Positions 35,598 through 44,478 of a stretch of 64,000 nt of DNA are shown here, one piece after another. Each line of letters begins with the position of its first letter. Positions within the stretch are counted from its first letter, which is position 1. The stretch is from positions 1 through 64,000 of the forward strand of contig CANTXF010000063.1 of assembly GCA_947853665.1 (NCBI GenBank). The letters are read 5' to 3'. A model generated the notes under the pieces. It made no database searches. It was not told the origin of the DNA and saw only the letters and a list, made by a program, of their open reading frames with translations. The DNA is from an uncultured Deferribacterales bacterium. GTDB lineage: Bacteria > Chrysiogenota > Deferribacteres > Deferribacterales > Mucispirillaceae. The translations under genes were made by a program, and so were the position numbers.

Positions 35598-35849
35598 ATG
35601 CCCATATACGAATACGAATGCGGCAAATGTTCAAAGGTTTTCGAAAAGCTGGAAAGCATAAACTCGGAAAATAAAGAAACCGAGTGCCCCCAATGCGGCG
35701 GAACGGCCCGCAGGAAAATATCCCTTTCCTCTTATCATCTTACGGGCTCCGGCTTTTACAATACGGATTATAAGGCAAAACCCAAGGCAGAGTGCCCCGC
35801 CGCAGGGCAGGGGAGCTGCTGCGCGGGCTGCGCCGCCGCCGATAAATAA
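35598..35849 (+). CDS. FmdB-family zinc-ribbon protein
   Basis: This 83-residue protein has the FmdB/CxxC_CXXC_SSSS domain: MPIYEYECGKC, then ECPQCGG, two knuckles forming a zinc ribbon. The C-terminus has a cysteine-rich tail (CPAAGQGSCCAGCAA), as in many relatives. The family is called a putative regulator but its function is not established. GAGGTG lies upstream of the ATG. Confidence 0.85.
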   Translation: MPIYEYECGKCSKVFEKLESINSENKETECPQCGGTARRKISLSSYHLTGSGFYNTDYKAKPKAECPAAGQGSCCAGCAAADK

Positions 35850-35869
35850 TCCGCCGGGCGATTTAAGAC

Positions 35870-35898
35870 CTGCCGCGGCTTTGTTTGCGCCGCGGCAG
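35870..35898. terminator. GC-rich inverted repeat after the FmdB gene
   Basis: CTGCCGCGGC at 35870-35879 pairs with GCCGCGGCAG at 35889-35898 around a 9-nt loop. There is no U-run, so it may be an imperfect terminator or an RNA-end stabiliser. Confidence 0.4.
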
Positions 35899-35993
35899 AA
35901 GGATTACGGAGCTTTTATACTTTTTTGTCTCTCCGGACAAGAGACGCATATTTTAAGGATATGTAAAACGCTCCCAGCCTTTCAGACGGCGCG

Positions 35994-37151
35994 TTATTTT
36001 CTCTTTTCCCCTTTCAGGAGAAACGTTCCGGCGGCAAGGACAAGGCACAGAGCCAGAATAACGGTAAGGGCCTTATCCAAACCGACCCTGTGAGCCAATA
36101 TCCCCAGAACAGGCGGGAAAAACAGCATACCTCCGTAGGACATTACCGATACGACGGCGCTTGCCTTGCCCGGAGCTATGCCCGGATAGCTGCCCGCGCG
36201 GCTGAAAAGGATAGGAATCACAGGAGCGAAACCTGCGCCCATAAAGGCGTATCCCGCAAGGCTGGTATAGGCATAGGGAGAGAAAAGCACTACCGCCATA
36301 CCGAAAGCCGCCGACATAGAACCGCAGAAGGCCACGGGAAAGTCCCCGAAATTATACCTGAGCCTGTCCGAAAACAGGCGGCATATCACGGTGGCTACGG
36401 AAAAAGACCCGAAAGCCAGAGCGGCGGTATATTCGTCCGCACCTTTTACGGAAAAGAGGAAAAGACTGCCCCATTCCGCCACGGAGCCTTCAGAAGCATA
36501 GTTGCACATGGAAAGGAGCCCGCAAAGAAAAATAAAAAGCGGTATGCCTTTTTTGCCCGCACGCTCCTCCGAAAAGCCGCGGGAAGCAGGCTCGTCGCTC
36601 TGAAGACGCGCGGAAGCAAAAGGCATAAAAAGCGCATACGCTATTATAACGCACAGAAAATTAACGAGAGGGGCGGCGCCCGCCCATGCGAAAAAAGCCC
36701 CCGCGGCGGAAGCCAGAACGGCTCCGAAGCTGTAAAACGCGTGGAGGAAAGACATACACGGCCTTCCTCCACGGCGTTCAAGCAGTATCCCTTGAGCGTT
36801 CATGGAAACGTCAGTAAGGCCCATCCCCAATCCTATAAGCATACATGCAAAGCCAAGGGCCAGAGGGGAGGACGCCGCTCCGCACAGAGGCAGGGAAATA
36901 AGCAGCGCCGCCGAACCAGCCCGGAGAACGGCTCGGCTCCCCCAGCGGGAAATAAGCCACGCGGAGCCGGAAAGGGTGATAAGGCTCGCCGCACCGAGGG
37001 AAAGCAGTATAAGGCCCAACTGGGCTTCATCCGCTCCCGTGCGGGCTTTAAGAGCAGGCATACGGGAAGTGAGAAGGCCGTAAACAAGCCCCGGGCACAT
37101 GAAAAAATAAGCGCAGGCTCTCCGGGCGGCAGAAAATTCCGAACGTTCCAT
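35994..37151 (-). CDS. MFS transporter, likely efflux
   Basis: This 385-residue major-facilitator protein has about twelve membrane helices, with ISRWGSRAVLRAGSA as the loop-2 motif region and GLGMGLTDVSMNAQGILLERR in the central part. The ATG at 37151 gives MERSEFSAARRACAYFF; a longer frame reaches 37238 but would overlap the promoter. It is divergent from a MerR-type regulator with a GyrI-like ligand domain, so it may export a drug-like compound sensed by that regulator. Substrate is unknown. Confidence 0.8.
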   Translation of the reverse strand: MERSEFSAARRACAYFFMCPGLVYGLLTSRMPALKARTGADEAQLGLILLSLGAASLITLSGSAWLISRWGSRAVLRAGSAALLISLPLCGAASSPLALGFACMLIGLGMGLTDVSMNAQGILLERRGGRPCMSFLHAFYSFGAVLASAAGAFFAWAGAAPLVNFLCVIIAYALFMPFASARLQSDEPASRGFSEERAGKKGIPLFIFLCGLLSMCNYASEGSVAEWGSLFLFSVKGADEYTAALAFGSFSVATVICRLFSDRLRYNFGDFPVAFCGSMSAAFGMAVVLFSPYAYTSLAGYAFMGAGFAPVIPILFSRAGSYPGIAPGKASAVVSVMSYGGMLFFPPVLGILAHRVGLDKALTVILALCLVLAAGTFLLKGEKRK

Positions 37152-37214
37152 AATAACAGCATCCGTTTTATAATATTTCCGGCGGCGGTATACAGCCCCT
37201 CCGCCAGAGTAAAG

Positions 37215-37245
37215 AACATAAACTATTGTGTTACACAAGAGTCAA
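37215..37245 (-). promoter_or_regulatory. MerR-type promoter/operator of the MFS gene
   Basis: On the minus strand TTGACT (37240-37245) and TATGTT (37215-37220) are separated by 19 bp. A perfect dyad TTGTGT-N-ACACAA (37226-37238) lies inside the spacer. An overlong 19-bp spacer with a central dyad is the hallmark of promoters twisted open by MerR-family activators. Confidence 0.7.
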
Positions 37246-37256
37246 GCGGAAAAACC

Positions 37257-38063
37257 ATGAATAACAAATTTTTAAAAACCGGCGATTTCGCCCGCCTGTG
37301 CAGAACCACCAAAGAAACCCTGCTTCACTACGACAGGCAGGGAGTTCTGAAGCCCAGATACGTGAAGGAAAACGGCTACCGCTGTTACGGCATGGAGCAG
37401 TATTTTGATTTCGACCTTATATCCCTGCTTAAGGAAACGGGCTGCACCCTGAAAGAAATACGGCAATACCGGGAAAAAGGAAACCCGGATATATATTTAA
37501 GCCTGCTCAAAAAAAGCGTGGACGCAATAATAGAGGAGCAAAAACGGCTGGCGCGGCGGCAGGCCATGATGGAAAACCTTATAAAGCTTACCGCGGAAGC
37601 GGTAAAGGCGGAATACGACACCCTGCTTTTCGAGGAGAGGAAAAGGGAGCGTATCGCGATAATACCTACGGCTCCGAAAAAAATAAACGAGATCGGTTAC
37701 GAAGAATATCATGTTTCTTATAATTCCGGAGAGGGAAAGGCAAGGGGAGCGTATATGTCCCCATTAGGTATGGTAATACGGGAAGAAACTCCGGGACAAG
37801 GGGATTTCGTAATAAGTCACTTTTTTATACAGGCCAGTGGCGCCTCCGGCGGAGACGCCGCGGAAATCCCCGCCGGGCGCTACGCCGTTTTTTTCCACAA
37901 AGGCGACGTATATAGCCATGCCGCCGTTCCGGGACGTCTGATTGAAGCCGTACGGAAAAAGGGGCTTTCCGCCGAAGGCGACATTTATTCATACGAGCAA
38001 ATGAGCTATTTCATAGGAATGGGAAAAGAATATACGGCAAAATATATAGTCAGGGCGGAATAA
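37257..38063 (+). CDS. MerR-family regulator with GyrI-like effector domain
   Basis: This 268-residue protein has the N-terminal MerR winged helix (LKTGDFARLCRTTKETLLHYDRQGVLKP, then NGYRCYG), a coiled-coil linker near residues 85-115, and a C-terminal domain resembling GyrI/BmrR effector-binding modules. Such regulators bind hydrophobic or cationic drugs and activate a divergent efflux gene. The reading frame stays open for over 1 kb upstream, but that part is antisense to the MFS gene. The start at 37257 gives the family N-terminus. Confidence 0.85.
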   Translation: MNNKFLKTGDFARLCRTTKETLLHYDRQGVLKPRYVKENGYRCYGMEQYFDFDLISLLKETGCTLKEIRQYREKGNPDIYLSLLKKSVDAIIEEQKRLARRQAMMENLIKLTAEAVKAEYDTLLFEERKRERIAIIPTAPKKINEIGYEEYHVSYNSGEGKARGAYMSPLGMVIREETPGQGDFVISHFFIQASGASGGDAAEIPAGRYAVFFHKGDVYSHAAVPGRLIEAVRKKGLSAEGDIYSYEQMSYFIGMGKEYTAKYIVRAE

Positions 38064-38262
38064 AACCGGCAGCCTGCAAAACTCTTAAAATAAGCGCGCC
38101 CGGCGGCCCTTTCCAAAGCGTAAACGCCGTCATTATAAGTATTGAAGATTTCCGCATCCGTATTTTTGCCCGGATAAGGCCGTAAGATATGAGGGGAATA
38201 TTTATAAACAGGCGGCTTCGCTCCCGAAAGAGCGCTCTCCCAATGGCCAGGGCCTTAAATCA

Positions 38263-38305
38263 GCCTGCGGCGCGGGCATTACATGCTTACAGCCGCAGGC
38301 GTTTT
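38263..38305 (+). terminator. Possible terminator of the MerR transcript
   Basis: GCCTGCGGC at 38263-38271 pairs with GCCGCAGGC at 38292-38300; a 20-nt loop separates them and GTTTTAAT follows. It lies 200 nt past the merR-type stop. Confidence 0.45.
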
Positions 38306-38337
38306 AATATCGAACGACCGAATGCGGGCAAAAAAAA

Positions 38338-38374
38338 CCGGAAAAGCCCATCAGGGTTTTTTCCGGATTTTTTT
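38338..38374. terminator. Bidirectional terminator between the MerR and clostripain-like genes
   Basis: CCGGAAAA at 38338-38345 pairs with TTTTCCGG at 38359-38366, with an inner GCCC/GGG stem. T-runs follow in both directions (eight A before, seven T after on the plus strand). It closes the leftward clostripain-like gene. Confidence 0.8.
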
Positions 38375-38379
38375 AACGC

Positions 38380-40542
38380 TTACTGCAAAACGAACTGATG
38401 TGAAATATCTTCGTTTTTTACGTTTTTCACGTTAAAGAAAAATTTTATGTCCTCTCCCACAGCTTCGAAGGACTGAACAGACAATTCTATACACTGACTG
38501 CTTTCGCATACTATCTCATAGGAGGGCATCGTCTCCCCAGCCCTTTTATAGGCGGCTTCCGGCGTATATTCGGGAATTATTATCCTGTCGCCCGGGTTGA
38601 AGGAAAGAGCGGGATGAATGCTGCCGTCCGGAGTATATGCTGCGTGTACCATATAGGCTTCGTAATCCGTGCCATTATCGTTTAAGCCGTACATTCCGTA
38701 GATTTCTATGCTGCTTTTTTCCGTGGACCCAGCGGGGATATAATCCGCCGAGGTAACGAACATTACGCTGTCCTCCGTATAAAAATACTTATCCTGCAGA
38801 AGCTTTACCCGTATGGGGTTATACTCCTCTTCCGAGCCGCTTTTATTCATGCAGAACAGCCTGGCCGTATTTGTTTCAGGATGGCCCGTATTTATGGAGA
38901 TATTATACAATTTGTTATTTGCCGGGTCGGAAGCGGAATCGGAGGAAGCTGTCTCATAGATACCGGCCACCGTTCCGACCCTCATTTTACCCGTCAGCGG
39001 GTCGGGCTTTACCATATCGAGAGAAACGGAAACGGGAGCGAAGTTGGTATCAAGATTGGCCCTGATAGTTTCCCCGTCTTTCCCGGGCAAGATTTCCCAG
39101 CTGGCGGAAGTCGGCGTATTAAAGGCCCAGGAAAGGGTTTCGGAAAGCATATTAACATAATCCTCGCCGAAATTCCCCGCAACCTTTCTGTAAGGCTCGA
39201 TTATCCGGCTGTTTACCAAACCTGCCGAATCCGGAGTAGTTATTTTATAAAACGAAAAACTATCGAAAGGCATATAAAAGGATATTCCGTGGGAATTTTT
39301 CAGCCAATATGTAGTTTCGTTTACAATTACCGCTTCTCTGATTTTATTCTGAATATCCCTGGCGTAATCGGTATAATCCTGCCGGTATAATATTTCCTCC
39401 GTAAGCTTTTCCGTGAAATTGTATAGATCCGCCAGGTCGTAAGGTTCCTTATGGAAATTTTGGTCGGCGCTGACCACGCCATACTCTTCCGCTTTGGAGC
39501 GGGAAACGAAAAGGTTGTTAAAGGTTTCTCCCGGGCTGTTTTTAAAATTTTCCGATATTTTCCCCGCAAGGGCGTTGATGCTGTCGTTAAGGGATTTTAT
39601 TTTGCTTAAATCCACGGCGGAAATATTAGTTTTCATCGCGCTGTAATCATCTTTGCCCGATTTGTCCATAGCGCTGTATTCCATATAGGAAGACGTTATG
39701 GTTTTGATAATATTTTCCGTGGAATCGCCCGCCGCAAGAGATTTTGTTATATCGTCCAGATGCCACGGAAAAGCCCACTCCGTCTCCTCGGAGCCTACAT
39801 AATACCTGGCGTAGTCCGCCAGGTTATACATCCATTCCGCGCTTGCCATAAGGCAGGCGGCAAAGCCCGCGATATCGAAGTCCCTGCCGGTTTTTTCTTT
39901 GGCTTTGCGGAAAGCTTCCCTCATATCGGCGGCGCTTATTGCCGGTTCGCCGAAGCCGTAGCGGGCTCCTCCCCCATGGCTGAAAAATATTATAATATAC
40001 CTGTCGGCAGGATTGTTCTTAACGCCGTATTCGATAAAATCGGCTATCGTATCGGAGGAAGCCACGCTGACGCATCCGGGAGAGACCTCACCGCCGCTTT
40101 CAAGGCAGCTTTGCCCTACATCCTCGATTAACTCGAAGCTGTCTTTACGAACCTGCCAGCGTTTTATGGTGCTCCAGTCCTTTACATAAAATTTTGAAAC
40201 CTCCGCTCCGGCCTCCGTTATATCGCCGTCAGAAAATTTCATATTATGTGCGGAGCCGGTCTGCACTATTATATTAGTATTGGCTTCGTTGATATTTTCC
40301 ACCATGCCTTTTATCATGTAATTTGCCGGAGTATACCCGAGAGAATCGGGCTTTATTCCTACATCGGTATATTCGGAGAAAAAATCCGGCGCTTTTTCCG
40401 GCATTTCATAGTTAGTGCCTTCTATATACATCAACAGAGTCGTTTTTACGGGCGGGTTATCGTTTGAGCCGGAGCTTGAACAGGCTTGAACGATAAAGGC
40501 CAGGCACAGTAAGATACTTGCGGAAAATAATTTTTTCATATT
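38380..40542 (-). CDS. Clostripain-like (C11) cysteine peptidase lipoprotein
   Basis: This 720-residue protein begins MKKLFSASIL and has the lipobox FIVQAC, with lipidation expected at C20. The C11 catalytic histidine lies in IIIFFSHGGG (H189) and the cysteine in AGFAACLMA (C230). A long C-terminal part has beta-rich character and no recognised domain. C11 peptidases usually cleave after basic residues, and several act on surface or host proteins. The ATG at 40542, not the longer frame to 40629, gives the signal peptide. A promoter lies at 40642-40670. Confidence 0.85.
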   Translation of the reverse strand, partial: NMKKLFSASILLCLAFIVQACSSSGSNDNPPVKTTLLMYIEGTNYEMPEKAPDFFSEYTDVGIKPDSLGYTPANYMIKGMVENINEANTNIIVQTGSAHNMKFSDGDITEAGAEVSKFYVKDWSTIKRWQVRKDSFELIEDVGQSCLESGGEVSPGCVSVASSDTIADFIEYGVKNNPADRYIIIFFSHGGGARYGFGEPAISAADMREAFRKAKEKTGRDFDIAGFAACLMASAEWMYNLADYARYYVGSEETEWAFPWHLDDITKSLAAGDSTENIIKTITSSYMEYSAMDKSGKDDYSAMKTNISAVDLSKIKSLNDSINALAGKISENFKNSPGETFNNLFVSRSKAEEYGVVSADQNFHKEPYDLADLYNFTEKLTEEILYRQDYTDYARDIQNKIREAVIVNETTYWLKNSHGISFYMPFDSFSFYKITTPDSAGLVNSRIIEPYRKVAGNFGEDYVNMLSETLSWAFNTPTSASWEILPGKDGETIRANLDTNFAPVSVSLDMVKPDPLTGKMRVGTVAGIYETASSDSASDPANNKLYNISINTGHPETNTARLFCMNKSGSEEEYNPIRVKLLQDKYFYTEDSVMFVTSADYIPAGSTEKSSIEIYGMYGLNDNGTDYEAYMVHAAYTPDGSIHPALSFNPGDRIIIPEYTPEAAYKRAGETMPSYEIVCESSQCIELSVQSFEAVGEDIKFFFNVKNVKNEDISHQFVLQ

Positions 40543-40641
40543 CTCAAATTCCTTATTTAAGCGGCCGCGGGCAAATATGATACGGAGCCGCCGCCCATAT
40601 ATTCTGCGGTTGGCCGTATTAAAGGACAAGAGCAGTTTTTT

Positions 40642-40670
40642 ATAGTAACTTAATATATCAATACCGTCAA
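40642..40670 (-). promoter_or_regulatory. Promoter for the clostripain-like gene
   Basis: On the minus strand TTGACG (40665-40670) and TACTAT (40642-40647) are 17 bp apart. The predicted transcript carries a leader of about 90 nt. Confidence 0.55.
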
Positions 40671-40708
40671 GATGCGGAAAAATTCACGAAAAACCGCCGC
40701 CACCGCTA

Positions 40709-41659
40709 TCAGTCCCGCCGCCCGGGCCAGCCGCAGAACGTCTTTCTCTCCCCGTCTGCGGTAATGAGCATTACGGGAGTATAAAGCGCGGCGCAGGCTT
40801 CTTCGATCTCCTCCTCGTTCATAAAAAAATAAGCGGTGGAGAGGGCGTCCGCCTCCGCGGCGCGGCCGGCTATTACGCTGAGGCTTACGTATTTATCGGC
40901 GGTTTTCCCCGTAATCCCGTCAAAAAGGTGGGAGATACGCCTTCCGTCCTTCGCGGTAAAATACCTTTCGTAAGTACCGCTCGTGGCAAGGGCCATATTT
41001 TCAAGCTCCACCGCTTCCATGGCGCCGCCTTTTTTTTCCGGGTCACTTATGCCTATCAGCCATTTTACGCCGTTTTTCGAACCGGAGGCGTAAAGGTCGC
41101 CTCCGGCGTTTATTATAAAATCGTTTATCCCGCGGCTTTTAAGGTAGGCGGCCGCCTCGTCCGCCGCGGCGCCTTTGGCTAAAGCCCCCAGGTCTACCTT
41201 CATGCCGTGAGCAGAGGCGAAACAGCTCTCCTCGTTTTCCTGAATAGTTATACGCCCGCGGGCAAGCTCAAGGGCCTTTTCAAACGCCCCCTCGTCAGGC
41301 TCGGAATAAGGCCCTTCGGGAAAGCCGTAAAGGGAGGCGACCGTAAATATCCCCGGGTTGAAGCGGCCTTTTGTAAGGCCGTAATAAAATTCCGCGTCTT
41401 TAAGGACTCGGCACGTAAAAGCGCCTATTCTGACGGGCTTTTCCGAGGCTGATAAAGCGGCGCAGTCCTCCGCCGCCTCCCCGGCAAGGAAAGCCATAAG
41501 GGCGGACAGGTTTTTAAACTCGTCCGTATTACCGGAAGGAAGGGTCACGGTAACGAAGGTGCCCATCAGGAAATAGGAGCGCTCCTTAAAGCCATCCTTT
41601 AAAGGACAGCCGGATACAGTAAAAAGAACGAGGGCTAAAAAGGCCGCCCGCCTAATCAT
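40709..41659 (-). CDS. apbE: FAD:protein FMN transferase ApbE (lipoprotein)
   Basis: This 316-residue protein attaches FMN to threonine or serine of target flavoproteins such as RnfG/NqrC. TVSGC near residue 18 is a lipobox, placing it at a membrane in the periplasm. YFLMGTFVTVTLP, KVDLGALAKGAAADEAAAYL, INAGGDLYASG and AEADALSTAYFF match the family. The usual HIIDP motif is altered to HLFDGITG. No Rnf or Nqr genes are in the window. It overlaps the upstream small gene by 8 bp. Confidence 0.88.
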   Translation of the reverse strand: MIRRAAFLALVLFTVSGCPLKDGFKERSYFLMGTFVTVTLPSGNTDEFKNLSALMAFLAGEAAEDCAALSASEKPVRIGAFTCRVLKDAEFYYGLTKGRFNPGIFTVASLYGFPEGPYSEPDEGAFEKALELARGRITIQENEESCFASAHGMKVDLGALAKGAAADEAAAYLKSRGINDFIINAGGDLYASGSKNGVKWLIGISDPEKKGGAMEAVELENMALATSGTYERYFTAKDGRRISHLFDGITGKTADKYVSLSVIAGRAAEADALSTAYFFMNEEEIEEACAALYTPVMLITADGERKTFCGWPGRRD

Positions 41660-41996
41660 CCCCTTTCTGCTCCTCCCTTTGCTCGCGCAGTATTTTCCAG
41701 ACGCCGTCCTCCATTACGAATTCGGTTTTGGAGTAATACTTTTTCACGCAGTCTCCCCTGTCGAAGGTTTCAAGATAAAGCACCTCCGCCTCGTTTCCGT
41801 TTTCCGTCTCCCGGAAAACCTCAAGCTCCACGGGACCGTGCCCTAAAGCCATAGAGCCGAAATGCCTGATATACCCCTCCGGCTCCGGAAAAAACCTGCG
41901 GAACTCGCTGGAGCTTGCGTACAGGCCGAAAATAGAGGCGGGGTCCGATTCCCTGTAAAATTTCATACGGTTTTCAAGTATCTCGCTGGGTTTCAT
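41652..41996 (-). CDS. Small NTF2-like protein
   Basis: This 114-residue protein has the alternating helix and strand pattern of small SnoaL/NTF2-like domains, with the long ELEVFRETENGNEAEVLYLETFDRG and KYYSKTEFVMEDGVWKI strands. No catalytic residues can be assigned. It lies between hflX (23-bp overlap) and apbE (8-bp overlap), so it is translated with both, but no function is proposed. Confidence 0.6.
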   Translation of the reverse strand: MKPSEILENRMKFYRESDPASIFGLYASSSEFRRFFPEPEGYIRHFGSMALGHGPVELEVFRETENGNEAEVLYLETFDRGDCVKKYYSKTEFVMEDGVWKILREQREEQKGDD

Positions 41997-43542
41997 CGCG
42001 CTCCTCCCATTCTATGCCGTCTTTAAAAAAATGATAGCGTATCTTATAGAGCATGGTGCCGAAGGTGCTTCTATCCAGGGCGGATATAAACACGGCTCCG
42101 GGATATGCGTTTTCCATTTCCCTAAGCTCCGCTTCCGTAAGCAGGTCCGTTTTGTTAAACACCATTATACGCTCTTTTTCTCCGAAATCCATTTCCTCCA
42201 GCACTTTTTCAACGGCCTTTATCCTCTTGGCCATGTGCGGGTCCGCCGCGTCTACGACGTGCAGAAAAAGATCCGCTTCGCCAAGCTCCTCCAGGGTGGA
42301 TTTAAAAGCCCCGGCCAGATTGGCCGGCAAATCCCTTATAAAACCGACTGTGTCGGTTATTATAACGTCCCTTTCCTGAGGAAAGCGTATCCTTTTGGAG
42401 GAAGTGTCCAGCGTGGCGAAAAGCAGGTCGTCCGCGTAAACGCCGGAATTGGTAAGCCTGTTCAGCAGGGTAGATTTTCCCGCGTTTGTATAGCCCACTA
42501 TGGACACTACCGGAAGCAGGCCCTTTTGCCGCTTCGTCCGCTGGGTGCGGCGGGACTGTTCCAGTTTTTTAAGCTTTCCGCTTAAAAAAGCTATCCTGTC
42601 AGTAATGCGGCGCCTGTCTATTTCCAGCTTCGTCTCCCCGGGGCCGCGTCCCCCTATCCCGCCGGTAAGGCGTGAAAGAGAGTCGTCTCTGCCGCCCAGG
42701 CGTGGCAGCATATATTTAAGCTGGGCAAGCTCCACACGGAGCTTCCCGTCGCCGGATTTAGCCCTGCCTGCGAAAATATCAAGGATAAGCTGGGTTCTGT
42801 CTATAACCTTAAGCTCGGTAAATTCCCCTATGGCTCTGGCCTGGGAAGGCGAAAGCTCGTTATCGAATATTATGTACTCCGCGCCGGAGGTCAGAGCCTT
42901 TATGACTATTTCCCTTAGGGCTCCCGGGCCTACGACGTATTTCGGATGAGGCGCGCTCCTTATCTGCGGCATACGGGCGGCCACCCCCACCCCGGCGCTT
43001 CTTGCAAGCTCCTCCAGCTCGTCCGTACAGGCCGCGGCCGTTTCCTTTTTGCCGAACGCCCCTGTTAAAACGGCGTAGGACGAATGTCTGGCGCTGTGGA
43101 GGGACATGGTTTTAGCAAGTGTTTCGTCGTCCAGGGCCTTTATAAATTCCGGGTAATCGGTTTTCTGGTTATACGGGTCCCTGTCGTCCAGATAGGCGAA
43201 AGGGGTATCATTCTCCCCTGGAAGCAGATAGGCCGTTTCCATGCGGGCAGGCAGGCCGTCCGGGCCGTATGAGAGGCAGGTAACGCTGTCGAGCCTAAGC
43301 AGGGATAAATCCGCCATATCGTCTGAGTCAAGCCCCTTGCCAGAAGGGTGGGTATGGACGAGACGCAGCCCTCTGAGCCTTCCGGGAGCGAGCCTGAACC
43401 GGGAAAGGACAGGTATCATCACCCCGTCCGGAGAGCCGGATATAACGTACTCCACCTCCCCTGCCCTCGTAAGGAGAACGGCGGCCTGGCGCCCGGTGGC
43501 GGCGGAAAAGGTGCAAAGGGCTTTAGCCATTTCCACGGACAC
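41974..43542 (-). CDS. hflX: Ribosome-associated GTPase HflX
   Basis: This HflX splits stalled ribosomes under stress. Seen are the N-terminal HflX domain (KYVVGPGALREIV), the RVELAQLKYMLPRL helix, GGIGGRGPGETKLEIDRRRI, and the G domain with GYTNAGKS, DTVGFIRDLP and NKTD. The first canonical start is GTG at 43542, but family-like sequence (YGKLEGIAPKNLKILEKLEKRR) continues in frame to about 43630 without ATG, GTG or TTG. GGAG lies six bases before an ATA at 43632, so a non-canonical start is likely. Confidence 0.93.
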   Translation of the reverse strand: MSVEMAKALCTFSAATGRQAAVLLTRAGEVEYVISGSPDGVMIPVLSRFRLAPGRLRGLRLVHTHPSGKGLDSDDMADLSLLRLDSVTCLSYGPDGLPARMETAYLLPGENDTPFAYLDDRDPYNQKTDYPEFIKALDDETLAKTMSLHSARHSSYAVLTGAFGKKETAAACTDELEELARSAGVGVAARMPQIRSAPHPKYVVGPGALREIVIKALTSGAEYIIFDNELSPSQARAIGEFTELKVIDRTQLILDIFAGRAKSGDGKLRVELAQLKYMLPRLGGRDDSLSRLTGGIGGRGPGETKLEIDRRRITDRIAFLSGKLKKLEQSRRTQRTKRQKGLLPVVSIVGYTNAGKSTLLNRLTNSGVYADDLLFATLDTSSKRIRFPQERDVIITDTVGFIRDLPANLAGAFKSTLEELGEADLFLHVVDAADPHMAKRIKAVEKVLEEMDFGEKERIMVFNKTDLLTEAELREMENAYPGAVFISALDRSTFGTMLYKIRYHFFKDGIEWEERDETQRDT

Positions 43543-43747
43543 GGCGGAGCTGCCGGCCGAGCGTCTTTTTTCAAGTTTTTCAAGAATTTTTAAGTTTTTA
43601 GGGGCTATGCCCTCAAGCTTTCCGTATATTATAATAAACTCCGGGATATTTTACAGCGCAGCGGTATAAAAAGCGTTTTTAATGGAAATTTCCTCTTACG
43701 GGAAGCCGTCCTTAAAATAAAAACGGCTCGCCCGTGCCGGTATGTTG

Positions 43748-43776
43748 TTGACTAAACCGCCGCTATTGTTTATATA
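43748..43776 (+). promoter_or_regulatory. Strong promoter giving a near-leaderless transcript
   Basis: TTGACT (43748-43753) and TATATA (43771-43776) are exactly 17 bp apart. The ATG of the pseudouridine synthase is at 43786, only ten bases past the -10, and no Shine-Dalgarno sequence is visible. The mRNA would begin almost at the start codon. Confidence 0.7.
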
Positions 43777-43785
43777 GCACATCTT

Positions 43786-44478
43786 ATGACAGACAAAAAC
43801 GAAAAGATATTCCGCCTTATTTATGAGGACGGCTCGCTGATAGCGGTGTCGAAAGCCCACGGGGTCCACGTGATACCGGACAGACGCGGCGAGGAGGAGA
43901 TTACTCTCCTTAGCCGCATGAGGGAAGCTTTCGGCTCCGTAATGCCCGTCCACAGGCTGGACGCAGGCACCGGCGGTCTTATCGTTTTCGCAAGGGATGT
44001 CAAATCCCACAAAAACCTTTGCGCGCAGTTTGAAAAGAGAACGGTCGAAAAAACCTATATCGCCTTAACGAAAGGGGTTCCGGCCTCCCAGACCCTTATG
44101 CTGCCCATAGGGAAGGGAAACCGCGGCAGGTTTAAAATAAACTTTACCAGCGGAAAGCAAGCCGTAACGTCTTTCATAGCCGGCGAAACGGACGGCCTGA
44201 ACGCCCTTGTGGCGGCAAAACCCTTTACCGGCCGGACACACCAGATAAGGGTGCATCTTAAAGCCCTTAAAACGCCCCTTTACCAGGACTGGCTCTATAA
44301 TGCGGACTGCCCCGACAGACGCCTGACTCTTTTCGCCCTTAAAGCTTCATTTTTTCACCCGGTGACCGGGGCTAAGCTGGAATTAAGCGCCCCGCTGTCC
44401 GATTTTATGGAATCTAAATCAGAATTGCTTGGATTGTCAACGCAAAATATGCTATCAAAACTATATGCGCCCCTATAA
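43786..44478 (+). CDS. RluA-family pseudouridine synthase
   Basis: This 230-residue enzyme isomerises uridine to pseudouridine in rRNA or tRNA. The catalytic aspartate is in VHRLDAGTGGLIVFAR near residue 48, followed by KTYIALTKG and the TGRTHQIRVHLKALKTPLYQD block. It lacks an S4 domain, like the short RluA/TruC-type proteins. The specific RNA site is unknown. It heads a three-gene run with two GT9 enzymes and overlaps the first by 14 bp. Confidence 0.88.
   Translation: MTDKNEKIFRLIYEDGSLIAVSKAHGVHVIPDRRGEEEITLLSRMREAFGSVMPVHRLDAGTGGLIVFARDVKSHKNLCAQFEKRTVEKTYIALTKGVPASQTLMLPIGKGNRGRFKINFTSGKQAVTSFIAGETDGLNALVAAKPFTGRTHQIRVHLKALKTPLYQDWLYNADCPDRRLTLFALKASFFHPVTGAKLELSAPLSDFMESKSELLGLSTQNMLSKLYAPL

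Noticed and set aside
36090-37256. Open frame joined to the MerR gene, giving a 657-residue protein
   Set aside because: The extra part is antisense to the well-supported MFS gene, is very rich in Arg/Lys/His, and the family N-terminus starts at 37257.
38189-38398. 69-codon plus-strand frame between the MerR and clostripain-like genes
   Set aside because: It spans two terminator-like hairpins, is highly basic, and has no recognisable start context or family.
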